A DNA stretch of 64,000 bases from SZUA-309 sp050185825 (lineage in GTDB: Bacteria; Pseudomonadota; Gammaproteobacteria; Pseudomonadales; Azotimanducaceae), in assembly GCA_050185825.1 (NCBI GenBank), contig JBFWZA010000010.1, positions 158,434 through 222,433 on the forward strand. The letters run 5' to 3'. Shown one piece after another: positions 8,067 to 17,307 of the stretch. Every line of letters starts with the position of its first letter. Positions within the stretch are counted from its first letter, which is position 1. Position numbers and translations under genes: made by a program. The notes under the pieces were generated by a model that was not told the origin of the DNA, did not search any database, and saw only the letters and a program-made list of their open reading frames with translations.

Positions 8067-9052
8067 GCCACCCTCAGCCAGTAACCGAGCACCTCGCGCA
8101 GGGACTCGTGGGGAGACGTGCCGATTTCGAGCAGCCGCCGGCGCACCTCGTCGTATCGCCCCTCGTGAAAGGCGATTTCCGCGCGGTACGGCGCCAGCCC
8201 GAGCCGCTCCACGCCCGCCGCTTCAGCGGCATCCAGGGCGTCGGACGCACCCCGGTAGTCGCCCTGCTCCATGCAGGCGCGGGCGAGCAGCACCGACAGC
8301 GGTCCGTAGGAGAGCGCGTCCAGGGCCGACCGGGCCCGCTCCACCACCTGGTTCAGGAAGAACTCGCGGATGTCGCCTTCCGCCAGGTCGAGGTAGATCA
8401 GCTCCCAGTAGAGAAAGGCGAGGCTCCGCTCCGTGGACGCACGCTCCCGCTCCGAAAGAGCCGGCTGCTCGAGCACCTGCAGCAGGCGTTTGATCCTGCC
8501 GTTGATCTCGCTCTCCTTCCTGTCCTTGATCGAATAGGCGAGCAGCCGCACGTCGTCTTCCTCGTCGCGCATGGCCACCTTGAGCAGCGGCACGGCCTGC
8601 TTCGCCTTCATCCGCGTGGTCGCCATCACCGCCACGATCTGCTTGTCCGTATCGGACGAGCGCTCGAGCACCTCGAAGAGCCCGCCGCGGGAGAACGACA
8701 GCGTCTGGTCGAAGGCGAGCGGTTTGAACGGCAGGCGGGGCACCTCCACGACCAGGGTGTTGTCCGCGGCTTCCCGCACCGGTTCTCTGGCACCGTAGGC
8801 GGCGGCCACCGGCAGCGCGAGCAGGCCGAAGCCGGGAATGCAGGCGGTTATGCCCACGGTCAGCGGCAGCAGACCGCGCTGCCTGCTGCCGGTCGCGCGC
8901 AGCCACAGCCACAGGCCCCATCCGCCCGGCAGCACGCCGGCGAGATGTGTGGTCAGGGCCGCTGACGGTGCTTCCAGCACGATCAGCGCCAGCGTCCCGC
9001 CACCGAGCGCGGCGCCGAGGCAGAGACTAGTGAGCGCCAGCAGATGCAGCAC
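8063..9052 (-). CDS. pelE: PelE, inner-membrane TPR protein
   Basis: The protein has 329 residues. Two hydrophobic segments near the N-terminus (LALTSLCLGAALGGGTLALIV; VGITACIPGFGLLALPVAAAY) are followed by a soluble helical region with TPR-like repeats (YGPLSVLLARACMEQGDYRG; LAPYRAEIAFHEGRYDEV). The conserved stretch VEVPRLPFKPLAFDQTLSFS is typical of PelE. It is thought to bridge PelD and PelG/PelF in the synthase complex. Its start overlaps the pelD end by 26 bases and its stop overlaps the pelF start by 4. An alternative later start was not needed because the membrane segments begin right after this ATG. Confidence 0.9.
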   Translation of the reverse strand: MLHLLALTSLCLGAALGGGTLALIVLEAPSAALTTHLAGVLPGGWGLWLWLRATGSRQRGLLPLTVGITACIPGFGLLALPVAAAYGAREPVREAADNTLVVEVPRLPFKPLAFDQTLSFSRGGLFEVLERSSDTDKQIVAVMATTRMKAKQAVPLLKVAMRDEEDDVRLLAYSIKDRKESEINGRIKRLLQVLEQPALSERERASTERSLAFLYWELIYLDLAEGDIREFFLNQVVERARSALDALSYGPLSVLLARACMEQGDYRGASDALDAAEAAGVERLGLAPYRAEIAFHEGRYDEVRRRLLEIGTSPHESLREVLGYWLRVA

Positions 9053-10430
9053 GCCTTTGCTCCCTGTCGGACCCGCCCAGAAGTGCCAGCGCCTCGACGA
9101 TCCTGCTCGTTTGGCCGATTTCGCTCACCAGGAATTCCTCCAGGTCCCCCACTGCGTAGGGGGGATCGAGCAGCGTGTGTGCGACCTCGATGCCGCCCTT
9201 CGTCAGTCCCACCCCGTGGATTTCCGTGAGGTAGGCATCGAATCGGACCATGAAGCGCTCGAGCCCCTGGCGCGTGGTCAGCGGCATGAGCATGAGCAGA
9301 TACCACTGTCCGCCCTCCTGCCACGGAAACGCCTGGTCCAGGCCGCGGGCCTGATCGAGGATCGTCCGTATGTACAGCGGCGCCGTGCTCGCGTCCGTCA
9401 GCCGGCACACGATCAGGCACGAGCTCAGGGCGTGCACGTTCGCCAGATCCATGCATCTGAGCGCGTGATAGAGGAACCAGTAGAGCTCCTCTTCCAGGCG
9501 CAAGGGCAGCCGGGCGGTCGCGTGCAGAAAGTCACCGAACCGACCGGCGACAATGGTCGCGATCTGCAGGTTCCGTTCGGTGAGCGCAAAAAAAGGAATC
9601 TGGTGGATGCCCACCACGGCGTGCACCCGTCGGTAGGCGTCCAGCACCGGGATGACGACGATGGGGTCGCTCTGACCGCGGGCCGCCATGGAGGACGTGT
9701 CCTCCGGGCGGACGCTGACCGTCGCCCCGGTCGTGAGCGCGCGCTGCAGCAGTGGATCACCGGCGGACAGCGGTGTGCCGGACCCGAGGGTGGCCACCGG
9801 CAGCGGATCGAGCTCTCCGTCGACCAGCCGGTGATAGGTACCGGCGCGGGCCGAGACGAAGTCGGACAGCAGCTCGAGCAGCTCCTCACCCACCCGCTCC
9901 GGCACCGCATCCACGAGCTTCTCCCTCGCGCTCAACAGCGCCGACCGTAGGCTCGTCCGCCGGCCGGCATACTCCTGCTCCAGCTCGTCGTGAGAAATCT
10001 TCAGCACGTGATAGGAACGGGTGAACTCCTCGAGACGCGCCTGCCGGTACTCGTTGGAGCGCTCGAGCTGAACGAGCCGCTGCTCCCAGATATCACGGAA
10101 CTCGCCGACGATGAGCGAGCACAGCAGCAGACCCAGGGTGTAGCCGAAAGGCAGTGGCCAGATCCCGGCTCCTGCCCAGGCCTGAACCCCGGCCGCAGCG
10201 TGCATCCCCACCGCCGCGACGAAGCCGTGGGCAAACCCGTAGCGCAGCCCCATGAGGATCGGCGCGAAGATGGACCAGGGAAAGGCGGCCTGCGTGAGCA
10301 GGGGGTCGTCGGGCCTGACAAAGCTGCCCACGCCATAGAAGGCTGCCGCCACGACGATGGTTTCCAGCCAGGGGTGGTTGGTCCTGGCCCTCGACAGGCG
10401 GCGGATGGAGTCGAGCTCGAACGGTCCCAC
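9027..10430 (-). CDS. pelD: PelD, c-di-GMP receptor of the Pel system
   Basis: The protein has 467 residues. Its order is N-terminal membrane segments (about residues 22-115: TIVVAAAFYGVGSFV, FAPILMGLRYGFAHGFVAAVG, LPFGYTLGLLLCSLIVGEF), a linker coiled coil (120-175), a GAF domain (about 180-310) and a degenerate GGDEF domain. The last has no GGDEF signature, so it is not a cyclase. An RxxD inhibitory-site motif, R362-G-L-D365, is followed 34 residues later by R396. This closely mirrors the c-di-GMP-binding RxxD plus arginine known in Pseudomonas PelD. Binding should switch on Pel synthesis post-translationally. It starts 3 bases after the pelC stop. Confidence 0.93.
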   Translation of the reverse strand: MGPFELDSIRRLSRARTNHPWLETIVVAAAFYGVGSFVRPDDPLLTQAAFPWSIFAPILMGLRYGFAHGFVAAVGMHAAAGVQAWAGAGIWPLPFGYTLGLLLCSLIVGEFRDIWEQRLVQLERSNEYRQARLEEFTRSYHVLKISHDELEQEYAGRRTSLRSALLSAREKLVDAVPERVGEELLELLSDFVSARAGTYHRLVDGELDPLPVATLGSGTPLSAGDPLLQRALTTGATVSVRPEDTSSMAARGQSDPIVVIPVLDAYRRVHAVVGIHQIPFFALTERNLQIATIVAGRFGDFLHATARLPLRLEEELYWFLYHALRCMDLANVHALSSCLIVCRLTDASTAPLYIRTILDQARGLDQAFPWQEGGQWYLLMLMPLTTRQGLERFMVRFDAYLTEIHGVGLTKGGIEVAHTLLDPPYAVGDLEEFLVSEIGQTSRIVEALALLGGSDREQRRAASAGAH

Positions 10431-10433
10431 GGG

Positions 10434-10967
10434 TCAGTTCCCCGTCATGCGGGAGGCCAGCTCCTCGAGCACCTTCTGCGCCGTGCCGGAGAGGCTTTCC
10501 CGTGACCATCCGGAACGGGCGGCCGAGCCGCTCCACAGGATCCGGCCGGAGGACAGCTCCACCAGGCGCAGGCTGAGGCCCACGGCCGGCTCGCCATCCA
10601 GACCGCTCTTGTAACGCCACTCCTCCACCGAGCCGCTGATCGCGTAGCGCATGCCCTGCTCGATGGCCTGCTCGGTGGCCGTGTTCAGGCGTTTGGCGTC
10701 GTCGAGAACGGGCAGGCCGTTGGGCTCCGGCTCCGGCTGGTAGATCTGCAGGCGGACGATGCCCCGCTCCCTCAGCACCGAGAGGGCGATGGATTCCGCC
10801 CGCTCCCCGGCGAGCGGCGTCTCCGACCGGTTCAGAAACGGCAGCATGATGATGTCCTCGTTCTCCGGAATGGCGGCCGCACCGGTCTGAACCCGGGCAC
10901 TTTGACAGCCCGAGGCCAGCGCCGTGAGGAGCAGGAGCCAGATCATTGTCAGCGTGTGTCTGTACAT
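10434..10967 (-). CDS. pelC: PelC, outer-membrane-associated lipoprotein
   Basis: The protein has 177 residues from the ATG at 10967, one base after the pelB stop. A longer frame from 11018 exists but would put residues before the signal peptide. The signal MIWLLLLTALASGC ends in a lipobox with a lipid-attachment cysteine. The mature domain (IIMLPFLNRSETPLAGERAE; RYAISGSVEEWRYKSG; VELSSGRILWSGSAARSGW) matches PelC. By family knowledge PelC forms a dodecameric ring beneath the PelB barrel that guides the cationic polymer. The WRY and GRILWSG segments are the most recognisable. Confidence 0.92.
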   Translation of the reverse strand: MYRHTLTMIWLLLLTALASGCQSARVQTGAAAIPENEDIIMLPFLNRSETPLAGERAESIALSVLRERGIVRLQIYQPEPEPNGLPVLDDAKRLNTATEQAIEQGMRYAISGSVEEWRYKSGLDGEPAVGLSLRLVELSSGRILWSGSAARSGWSRESLSGTAQKVLEELASRMTGN

Positions 10968-10968
10968 G

Positions 10969-13900
10969 TCAGTGACCGAGTCTTCTTGAGTAAGTGAGGC
11001 TCGCGCGGTAGCCGTCACCGCCGACGCCGCCGAGCAGCGAGCTCGAATAGGCGGTGCGGATGCCGAGCTCGTCGTTGCCCAGCACCTTGAAGCCGAGGCT
11101 GGCCTCGAGCTCGAGCGTCGGCGAGCTCTCCGGCCACTGGTAACCCACGCTGGCCCCGAACCGGTAGCGCGGGCCGGGCAGCTCCCAGCCGAGCTCCCCA
11201 GGGTGACCCCGGCTGAGCATGCCGTTCAGTGAGAACCGGTTGGTGGCTTCGGGTAGAAGCCTCTCGCCCCGGGCGAAGAACAGGTCGTCCGGCAGGCTCA
11301 CCGCGCCCAGGTCTTCGCTGTTGCGGGTCATGTAGAGGCTCGTACCGAGGGTCAGGTGCGGGGTGCCGATGAGGAAGGCATGGTCGTAGCGGACCTCCAT
11401 CTGCCCCCCCTCGCCGACCCGGGTGCCAGAGCGATCGTCGTAGAGGTCGTAGGCGCCCCTGACGCTCAGCACGTCATGGCGGCCGAGCGTGTTCTGCCAG
11501 CCCAGATCCACACCGCTGCGCTGGGTAGCGAGACGGGCGAGCGCCGTGATTTCGGTCAGCTGCTGCCAGGCCGCGCCGAGCGACAGTCGGTTGCGCCGCC
11601 CGAGCGCTAGCTCCTGGCTGGCGACGAAACCACCGATGAGCGCACCGTCACTGTCGAGCGCCGTGAGCCTGAGCAGGCTGTCGCCGAGGCGGCCGCTGAA
11701 ACCGACGCTGCCCTGCCAGAGCACCTCGTCCACCGAGCCCGGAATCAGCCTGGCCGCGTCCGTGAGGGTGTAGAAGTCGAGCTCCGCGTCCAGACGCAGC
11801 TCACCGAGCCTGCCCGCACCGCGGAGACGTAAGCCCTCGATATCCAGATCGCTCAAGTTCGTGAACTCCGGGCCAACCTGCCAGCCGCTGGGGTAGCGGG
11901 CGTGGAACGTGGTCGTCAGGGCGCGCAGCTCGTCTCCTTCCGCCATCCCCGAAGTCCTGGCCTCACGATAGGCGAGGCCCAATCGATCCAGCGCCAGGGC
12001 TGCCTGGATACGCACATCGGCGTTACCGTGCTCGAGCAGCGACTCCAGAACCGGGCGGTTGCGCTGTTCAGATGCCACCGCCAGCCGGTGCCAGACATCC
12101 GGCTCGGGATCCACGTCGAGCCAGTAGCGGGCGGCGGTGTAGTGCTCCTCGGCAAGTGCCTGCGAGAGGTACAGGGCGGGCAGGTGCTTTCCTGCGAATC
12201 CCCGCGCGCCGCGTGCGTCCAGCCAGGCAGCCAGCGCCCGCTGCTGCGCCGGACTCAGGATGTCCGTGCTCGCGCTTGTCAGGCCGGCGAGGGTCAGCCC
12301 GCCTGACACGTTGCCACCGATGGCCTCACCGATCACGTGACGGCGCAGCCGGTAGGCCGGATCCTTCAGACCCAGGGCGTCCAGAGATCCGGCGTAGGCC
12401 AGCAGCAGTCCCAGATCGTCCGGTTGCGCGGCCACGGCGCGGGCGAACCACGCCGCTGCGTGCCGATGCTCGCCAAGCCGTGCGTGTCCCGAGGCAAACG
12501 CGGGCCAGAGCTCGCTGCGCCGCTCTGCCAGCGGCCGGTAGCGTGCCAGCGCCGTGCGCAGTGCAGGCTGGTCGTCGGTCTGGGTCAGCGCCCAGAGGTA
12601 AGCCGAGACGAGCGCGACGCTGCCCGGATGGTGCTCGAGGCCTCTACCCAGCACCTGCCTCGCCGCATCGGCATCGCCTCGTAGCTGGTGGTAGTAAGCC
12701 ACCAGCTCCCAGTAGTCGGCGGATCCGGCGAGCAGCGCCTCCCGCGCGGACGCATCGGCAAGCAGCGCTTCCACAAGCTGATAATCGCCGGCTTTCACGG
12801 CCCACTGCATCGCCTGCAGGAAGAAGGTCGGATTGTCCAGGCTCGCCCAGGCCTCCATGGCGCGGAACCGCACCTCATCCGGCGCGGTGACGGTCAGCGC
12901 AAACAGATAGCGCTCGTACTGTGCGGAATCCAGTGGTTCCAGCGTCGCCAGCGCCGCGTAGGCACGACCGGCCAGCGCCATGTCGTCCAGAAACCACGCA
13001 TAGGCAGTCAGCCGACGCCAGAACTCGGCGACTTCCGGGTTTCCTGCAGACAGCATGACGTCCACGGCCTCTTCCGTGTGGTATCGCTCCCACAGGAGAT
13101 CGGCCCAGCGGAGCCGTTCCTGAACCGTGAGCGGATGAACGGCAGCAAACGCCCGCCAGCTGGCGTCCGCTGCTTCCAGATACTCGTTGTCCTTCGTCAG
13201 GCCGATCAGCTCGAGCCAGGCAGCCCGGTGTCCTGGCTCCCGCCGGACGTAGTCCGAGAGCACGCGAATTCCGGCATCCGGCAGGCCCTGCAGCTCGTAG
13301 GCCGTCTTCAGCGCGGTCACCTCCTCGTCGGTCAGCCGTCGCACGCCGGCCAGCCGGGTGAGCAGCCGCGCCGACACCTCGTAGCGGTACAGTCCCTGGG
13401 CGAGTGACCAGGCTTCGGCCACGAACATCTCGTCACCGGTGGCTTCCACCAGTGCCAGCCAGTGCGTCAGCGCCCGATCCGGATCGCCGTTCCAGCGGTA
13501 GACACGGGCGAGCTCCTCGCGTGCCGCGATCTCGTCCGGCTGCCGGGTGAGCAGACGTTCCAGCCAGATGGACGCCATGTCGAGACGACCGCTGGCGATG
13601 GCAATGCCGGCAAGCTCGAGCAGCGTGCGGCTGTCGAGGCCGGAGCCGTCGCCTACCAGCGCCAGATAGGCACTCGTCCGCTGGGCGTCACCCGCGAGCT
13701 GAGCAAAGCCTGCCAGCCCGGCGGCGAGCCCGGGTTCCGGACGGTTGCCCGCGAGCCACCGCTCGATGAAGGCAAATCCTGCTTCGAAGGTGCCCGCCGC
13801 CAGGAAGACGTCGAGGCCCAGGCGCACGCTCGGCTCGTCCAGCTCCAGCCCCACGGCGGCAAAGAGCCGTGCTGCCGCCGTCGGATCATCCGCTGCCCGC

Positions 13901-14451
13901 CAGGCGGCCACCGCCTGCAGGAGGTCGCTCAGCTCGCCATGGGCCTGATAGCGGCGTTCGAAGAACTGCGCCGCGAGTCGAGGCTGATCAATGGCGTACG
14001 CAGCCCGCCCGAAAGCCGCCAGCACCGTTTCGTCCAGGTCCGGATCGTCCACCGCGGCCGTCAGATCGCGCTCGAGCAGCGCCTCCCAGCGGCGGCGATC
14101 CGGGCCGGGCCTGCTCGCATAGCCGAGCTCGAGGATCAGCGTGGCGCGCAGCACACTGGGCGGAAATTCCTCCGAGCCGACGATGGCCCAGGCTTCCTTC
14201 AGCGCGCCGATCTGCTGGTACTGAGCGGCGAGCAGCATCCTGAGCTCCGCATCGTCCGGATACATGGCAACCAGCAGGCGCGCATAGGCGATGGAGACGT
14301 GATCCGCCCTGCCCTCGGCGAGCATCTGCCGGAAGAACTCCTCGCGCGGCAGCAGCCAGGCGAGCACCAGCACCAGCGCGCAGGCAAAGGACACCATCAT
14401 CCTGACATCGAGGATGGGCTCGTTGCGCCTATCGACATACCAGGCGCGCAT
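10969..14451 (-). CDS. pelB: PelB, TPR scaffold and outer-membrane beta-barrel
   Basis: The protein has about 1160 residues from the ATG at 14451 (MRAWYVDRRNEP), near the known PelB size; a further in-frame ATG at 14541 lies inside pelA and is unlikely. One membrane anchor (MMVSFACALVLVLAWLLP) is followed by about 800 residues of tandem TPR helices, such as GALKEAWAIVG and LGEHRHAAAWFARAVAAQPD. The C-terminal 300 residues have amphipathic strands ending in SLTYSRRLGH. The TPR part binds and tunes PelA in the periplasm; the barrel exports Pel. Its start overlaps the pelA end by 23 bases and its stop is one base before pelC. Confidence 0.93.
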   Translation of the reverse strand: MRAWYVDRRNEPILDVRMMVSFACALVLVLAWLLPREEFFRQMLAEGRADHVSIAYARLLVAMYPDDAELRMLLAAQYQQIGALKEAWAIVGSEEFPPSVLRATLILELGYASRPGPDRRRWEALLERDLTAAVDDPDLDETVLAAFGRAAYAIDQPRLAAQFFERRYQAHGELSDLLQAVAAWRAADDPTAAARLFAAVGLELDEPSVRLGLDVFLAAGTFEAGFAFIERWLAGNRPEPGLAAGLAGFAQLAGDAQRTSAYLALVGDGSGLDSRTLLELAGIAIASGRLDMASIWLERLLTRQPDEIAAREELARVYRWNGDPDRALTHWLALVEATGDEMFVAEAWSLAQGLYRYEVSARLLTRLAGVRRLTDEEVTALKTAYELQGLPDAGIRVLSDYVRREPGHRAAWLELIGLTKDNEYLEAADASWRAFAAVHPLTVQERLRWADLLWERYHTEEAVDVMLSAGNPEVAEFWRRLTAYAWFLDDMALAGRAYAALATLEPLDSAQYERYLFALTVTAPDEVRFRAMEAWASLDNPTFFLQAMQWAVKAGDYQLVEALLADASAREALLAGSADYWELVAYYHQLRGDADAARQVLGRGLEHHPGSVALVSAYLWALTQTDDQPALRTALARYRPLAERRSELWPAFASGHARLGEHRHAAAWFARAVAAQPDDLGLLLAYAGSLDALGLKDPAYRLRRHVIGEAIGGNVSGGLTLAGLTSASTDILSPAQQRALAAWLDARGARGFAGKHLPALYLSQALAEEHYTAARYWLDVDPEPDVWHRLAVASEQRNRPVLESLLEHGNADVRIQAALALDRLGLAYREARTSGMAEGDELRALTTTFHARYPSGWQVGPEFTNLSDLDIEGLRLRGAGRLGELRLDAELDFYTLTDAARLIPGSVDEVLWQGSVGFSGRLGDSLLRLTALDSDGALIGGFVASQELALGRRNRLSLGAAWQQLTEITALARLATQRSGVDLGWQNTLGRHDVLSVRGAYDLYDDRSGTRVGEGGQMEVRYDHAFLIGTPHLTLGTSLYMTRNSEDLGAVSLPDDLFFARGERLLPEATNRFSLNGMLSRGHPGELGWELPGPRYRFGASVGYQWPESSPTLELEASLGFKVLGNDELGIRTAYSSSLLGGVGGDGYRASLTYSRRLGH

Positions 14452-17284
14452 CACCCGTATCCTTCTCTGCGAGCTCGAACGTGACGGTGGGTCCTGCTCC
14501 CTCCCGAGCCGGTTCCGCCCTGCCCGCGCGCCGCTCTCCACCGGGGAGCGTCAGGGTGCAGGTCTGTGTGCCGTGCACGGAGAAGACCACCGGCAGCGCG
14601 CCGGAGAATCGCAGCGCCACGGATCCATCCGTCTGCCGGTGCCAGCGCGCGATGCGGGCGTTGGCCCGCGCCAGGACGATGCCAGGCGGCGGCGTCTGTG
14701 AGAGGGCGAAGCGAACCGACTCGCCGCTCAAGTGCAGGTAGCGGTCGTCGTTGATCCGCACCTGCCCGGCCAGCGCACCGTCCAGCGGCACCGCGAAGCC
14801 GCTGCCGGCCGGCAAGCGCAGCGTTCTCAGGCTGCCGAGGTCGCCGGCCACCCAGTTTCCGTCCAGGTCCCGATAGAGCCAGGCCCGGTGGTAGTCCCGC
14901 ACGCGCTCGGCAAAGCCGGACAGAGGCACCGGCAGCACCTCCTGCGCCAGTGCCCATCGATAGACCTCATGCAGGGCGCGGATGCTGGCGGGCTTGGTCG
15001 CGCTGTAGAAGTGGTAGTAGATGCTGATGGGCTTCAGCCGCCGGGGTTTGTCGGTGAGCTCGAAGGTCTCCACCGCCTTCCGGTAGCCATAGAACGGTCC
15101 GGTCCAGTTGTTGGTGTAGACGTTTTCGTTCATCGCCGGTGCATAGACCTGCAGCGCGTTGCCCTCGAGCCGGGCCTGGGGCCAGACGTTGAGCAGCGAC
15201 TCGTCCGCGGCGATCACCACCGTGTTGCCGCCGTTCACGTTGACCAGCCCCCGTGCCTCCAGGCGATCGAGGGCGTGCCGGTCCGGATCGGCGGAGCCCG
15301 TCCAGAGGAACACCGCCACCTGCTTGTCCGGCGGCGCGAGCGTTCGGTTGATGTAGTCGATGGAGCCGTCGATCTCCCGCTCGAGCGACATCCGGTAGCC
15401 GGGAATCGGCAGGTTCATGCCGTACTCCACCGGCGTGTCCTCGGTCACCGTCTCCGGCCGCCAGTAGAAGGGGTGGCTGTAGGAGTGGCTGGCAATCTCC
15501 ACGTTCGGATGCCGGAAGATCGCCCTGGCCTGCGCCTCGAGTTCCGCGGCGCGATCCGGATAGAGGCCGGTGGTGGCCACCTCGCCCTCGATGACGGAGA
15601 TCGTGTGTGGCACATCGTAGGTTTCGAGGAACTCGGTCATGAGCACCTCGGCAGACAGGGGCGACCCCGGCAGGAAGGCCAGGGAGGGAAATCCGTCGCC
15701 ATCGACGTGAACGGTGAGCAGCCGGCTGCCGTTCTCCGTGGTGGTGTCGAAGACGGGCCTCGGCTCGTGGGCCAGCGCCCGGGCGAGAAACTGGTACGGG
15801 TCGAGCAGCCAGCGGCGCCGGCCGTTGCCGTAGTCCTCGACGATGTAGGGGTGCAGAGCCATCCCACCCCACGCACCCTGAACCACCGGGGTGACCGACG
15901 AGCCGCCTTCCAGCCCGATCTCGAGACTCACCTCGTTCGACGCCGACGCATTCGCAACCGGCGGGATCTGGTACAGACGCAGCCGCAGGGGCGCTTCGAA
16001 CTGTCCTACGACGTCTGAAGTCGACGCCACGGAGCGGGCGACCGGTCGGCTGCCTGCCTGAACTCGAGCCAGTCCCAGACGGTCCAGCACGCGGGTCGAG
16101 TAAGTGGGCAGCGTCGCCAGCACGGCGAGCCGGTATCCGGCATCCAGCGTCCCGAGCAGCCAGTCCTCGAACCAGTCCAGCGAATCGGTGTCGTCGGGTT
16201 CGAGCCAGGTCACCACACCGGCATGCACGCCGGGAATCAGCAGCGGCGGGCCGTCGCGCATCACGTCGCGGTACTCCACCACGTAACCCAACCAGTCGAA
16301 GACCACGCCGAACATCACGTGCACGTCACGCTCCGTGAGCAGCGCGTCGGCCTGCCGGTGCAGCACGACCACCCGGCGCGGCACCGGCACCAGGTCCGAC
16401 GTGCCCAGATCCGTCAGTGCCGGTTCGGCCACCCAGGCATCGAAGCCGTGCGCTTGGATGCGCCGCGCGATCTCGGCCCGGCGGTCGGCATCCTGGTGCG
16501 GCGCGTAGTCGATCACAACGATCTCGCCCGCATGGGCCCGGGCTTCGTCGAGCCGATCGAGCAGCCAGTCGCGATCCGCCTCGCTCACGGTGCGGTAGGT
16601 GTCGTCGGCCGCGCTCCAGCCCTGATAGAGCGACTCGACAGCCACGGCGGCCACGGGCTGCGGCAGGTCGGCCAGAACCTCGAAGCCGCGGTTGAGCATC
16701 AGCTCGAGATCCGGGTACCGACGCTGGATGTCGCCGATCAGGCGGATCAGCGCCTGGCGCTGGTGTTCCCGATCTTCGAGCAGATGGTGGCTGTCCAGGG
16801 TGTCCAGAAAGACCCCGTCGTAGCCCCATGCAGACAGCGGCGCCAGCCGGGTTTCCAGCAGGAGCGTCCGCCAGGCGGGGTGGGAAAGGTCCGCTACCCG
16901 GGTTCGCCAGGCCGGGTTGGTTCCAGGGAGCGCAGCCGCGGGCAGCGTGCCGAACAGCGGATCCGCCGGTTCGATCTCTCCGACGCTGACATACGCGTGC
17001 ACGCGAACGCCGGCAGCCTTGAGCGCCAGGACTTCCGAAACATCCACCTGGTTCGGATCCAGAACGACACGATCATAGGCACCGAGCTCGGCGATGGGCG
17101 GCTCGGTGCCATAGAAGAAAGCGGTGCGGGCCAGCACGGCCGGCTGCCACAGACCGAGGAGCAGAATCAGCAGCTGAATCATCAGCAAGGGCAGCCGGCA
17201 CCCTCGGCACACCGTCGCCGTGAATCTACCGCCATCATCTCTGCCCAGGACCACTTCCATGTCATCTGCTCTGCATCCCGGCAT
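14429..17284 (-). CDS. pelA: PelA, bifunctional Pel hydrolase and deacetylase
   Basis: The frame has 951 residues. A hydrophobic signal (LLMIQLLILLLGLW) lies at residues 33-46, so the true start may be M9 or M35; no start has a clear ribosome site. The hydrolase domain (about 55-300) carries the acidic residue E217 in VAVESLYQGW and GYDGVFLDTLD. The deacetylase domain has D528 and D530 (HVDGDGFPSLAF) plus H600 and H604 (SHSYSHP), the metal-binding set of polysaccharide deacetylases. PelA trims and partly deacetylates Pel in the periplasm, which makes the polymer cationic. It begins 23 bases after the HDOD-GGDEF gene, consistent with one transcript. Confidence 0.93.
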   Translation of the reverse strand: MPGCRADDMEVVLGRDDGGRFTATVCRGCRLPLLMIQLLILLLGLWQPAVLARTAFFYGTEPPIAELGAYDRVVLDPNQVDVSEVLALKAAGVRVHAYVSVGEIEPADPLFGTLPAAALPGTNPAWRTRVADLSHPAWRTLLLETRLAPLSAWGYDGVFLDTLDSHHLLEDREHQRQALIRLIGDIQRRYPDLELMLNRGFEVLADLPQPVAAVAVESLYQGWSAADDTYRTVSEADRDWLLDRLDEARAHAGEIVVIDYAPHQDADRRAEIARRIQAHGFDAWVAEPALTDLGTSDLVPVPRRVVVLHRQADALLTERDVHVMFGVVFDWLGYVVEYRDVMRDGPPLLIPGVHAGVVTWLEPDDTDSLDWFEDWLLGTLDAGYRLAVLATLPTYSTRVLDRLGLARVQAGSRPVARSVASTSDVVGQFEAPLRLRLYQIPPVANASASNEVSLEIGLEGGSSVTPVVQGAWGGMALHPYIVEDYGNGRRRWLLDPYQFLARALAHEPRPVFDTTTENGSRLLTVHVDGDGFPSLAFLPGSPLSAEVLMTEFLETYDVPHTISVIEGEVATTGLYPDRAAELEAQARAIFRHPNVEIASHSYSHPFYWRPETVTEDTPVEYGMNLPIPGYRMSLEREIDGSIDYINRTLAPPDKQVAVFLWTGSADPDRHALDRLEARGLVNVNGGNTVVIAADESLLNVWPQARLEGNALQVYAPAMNENVYTNNWTGPFYGYRKAVETFELTDKPRRLKPISIYYHFYSATKPASIRALHEVYRWALAQEVLPVPLSGFAERVRDYHRAWLYRDLDGNWVAGDLGSLRTLRLPAGSGFAVPLDGALAGQVRINDDRYLHLSGESVRFALSQTPPPGIVLARANARIARWHRQTDGSVALRFSGALPVVFSVHGTQTCTLTLPGGERRAGRAEPAREGAGPTVTFELAEKDTGDARLVCR

Positions 17285-17307
17285 TCCGATTGCCGGGGCG
17301 CGCCGGC

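Noticed and set aside
14452..14541. PelB start at the ATG 14541
   Set aside because: The 30 residues are basic and overlap pelA. The ATG at 14451 precedes the membrane anchor more naturally and gives the known length.
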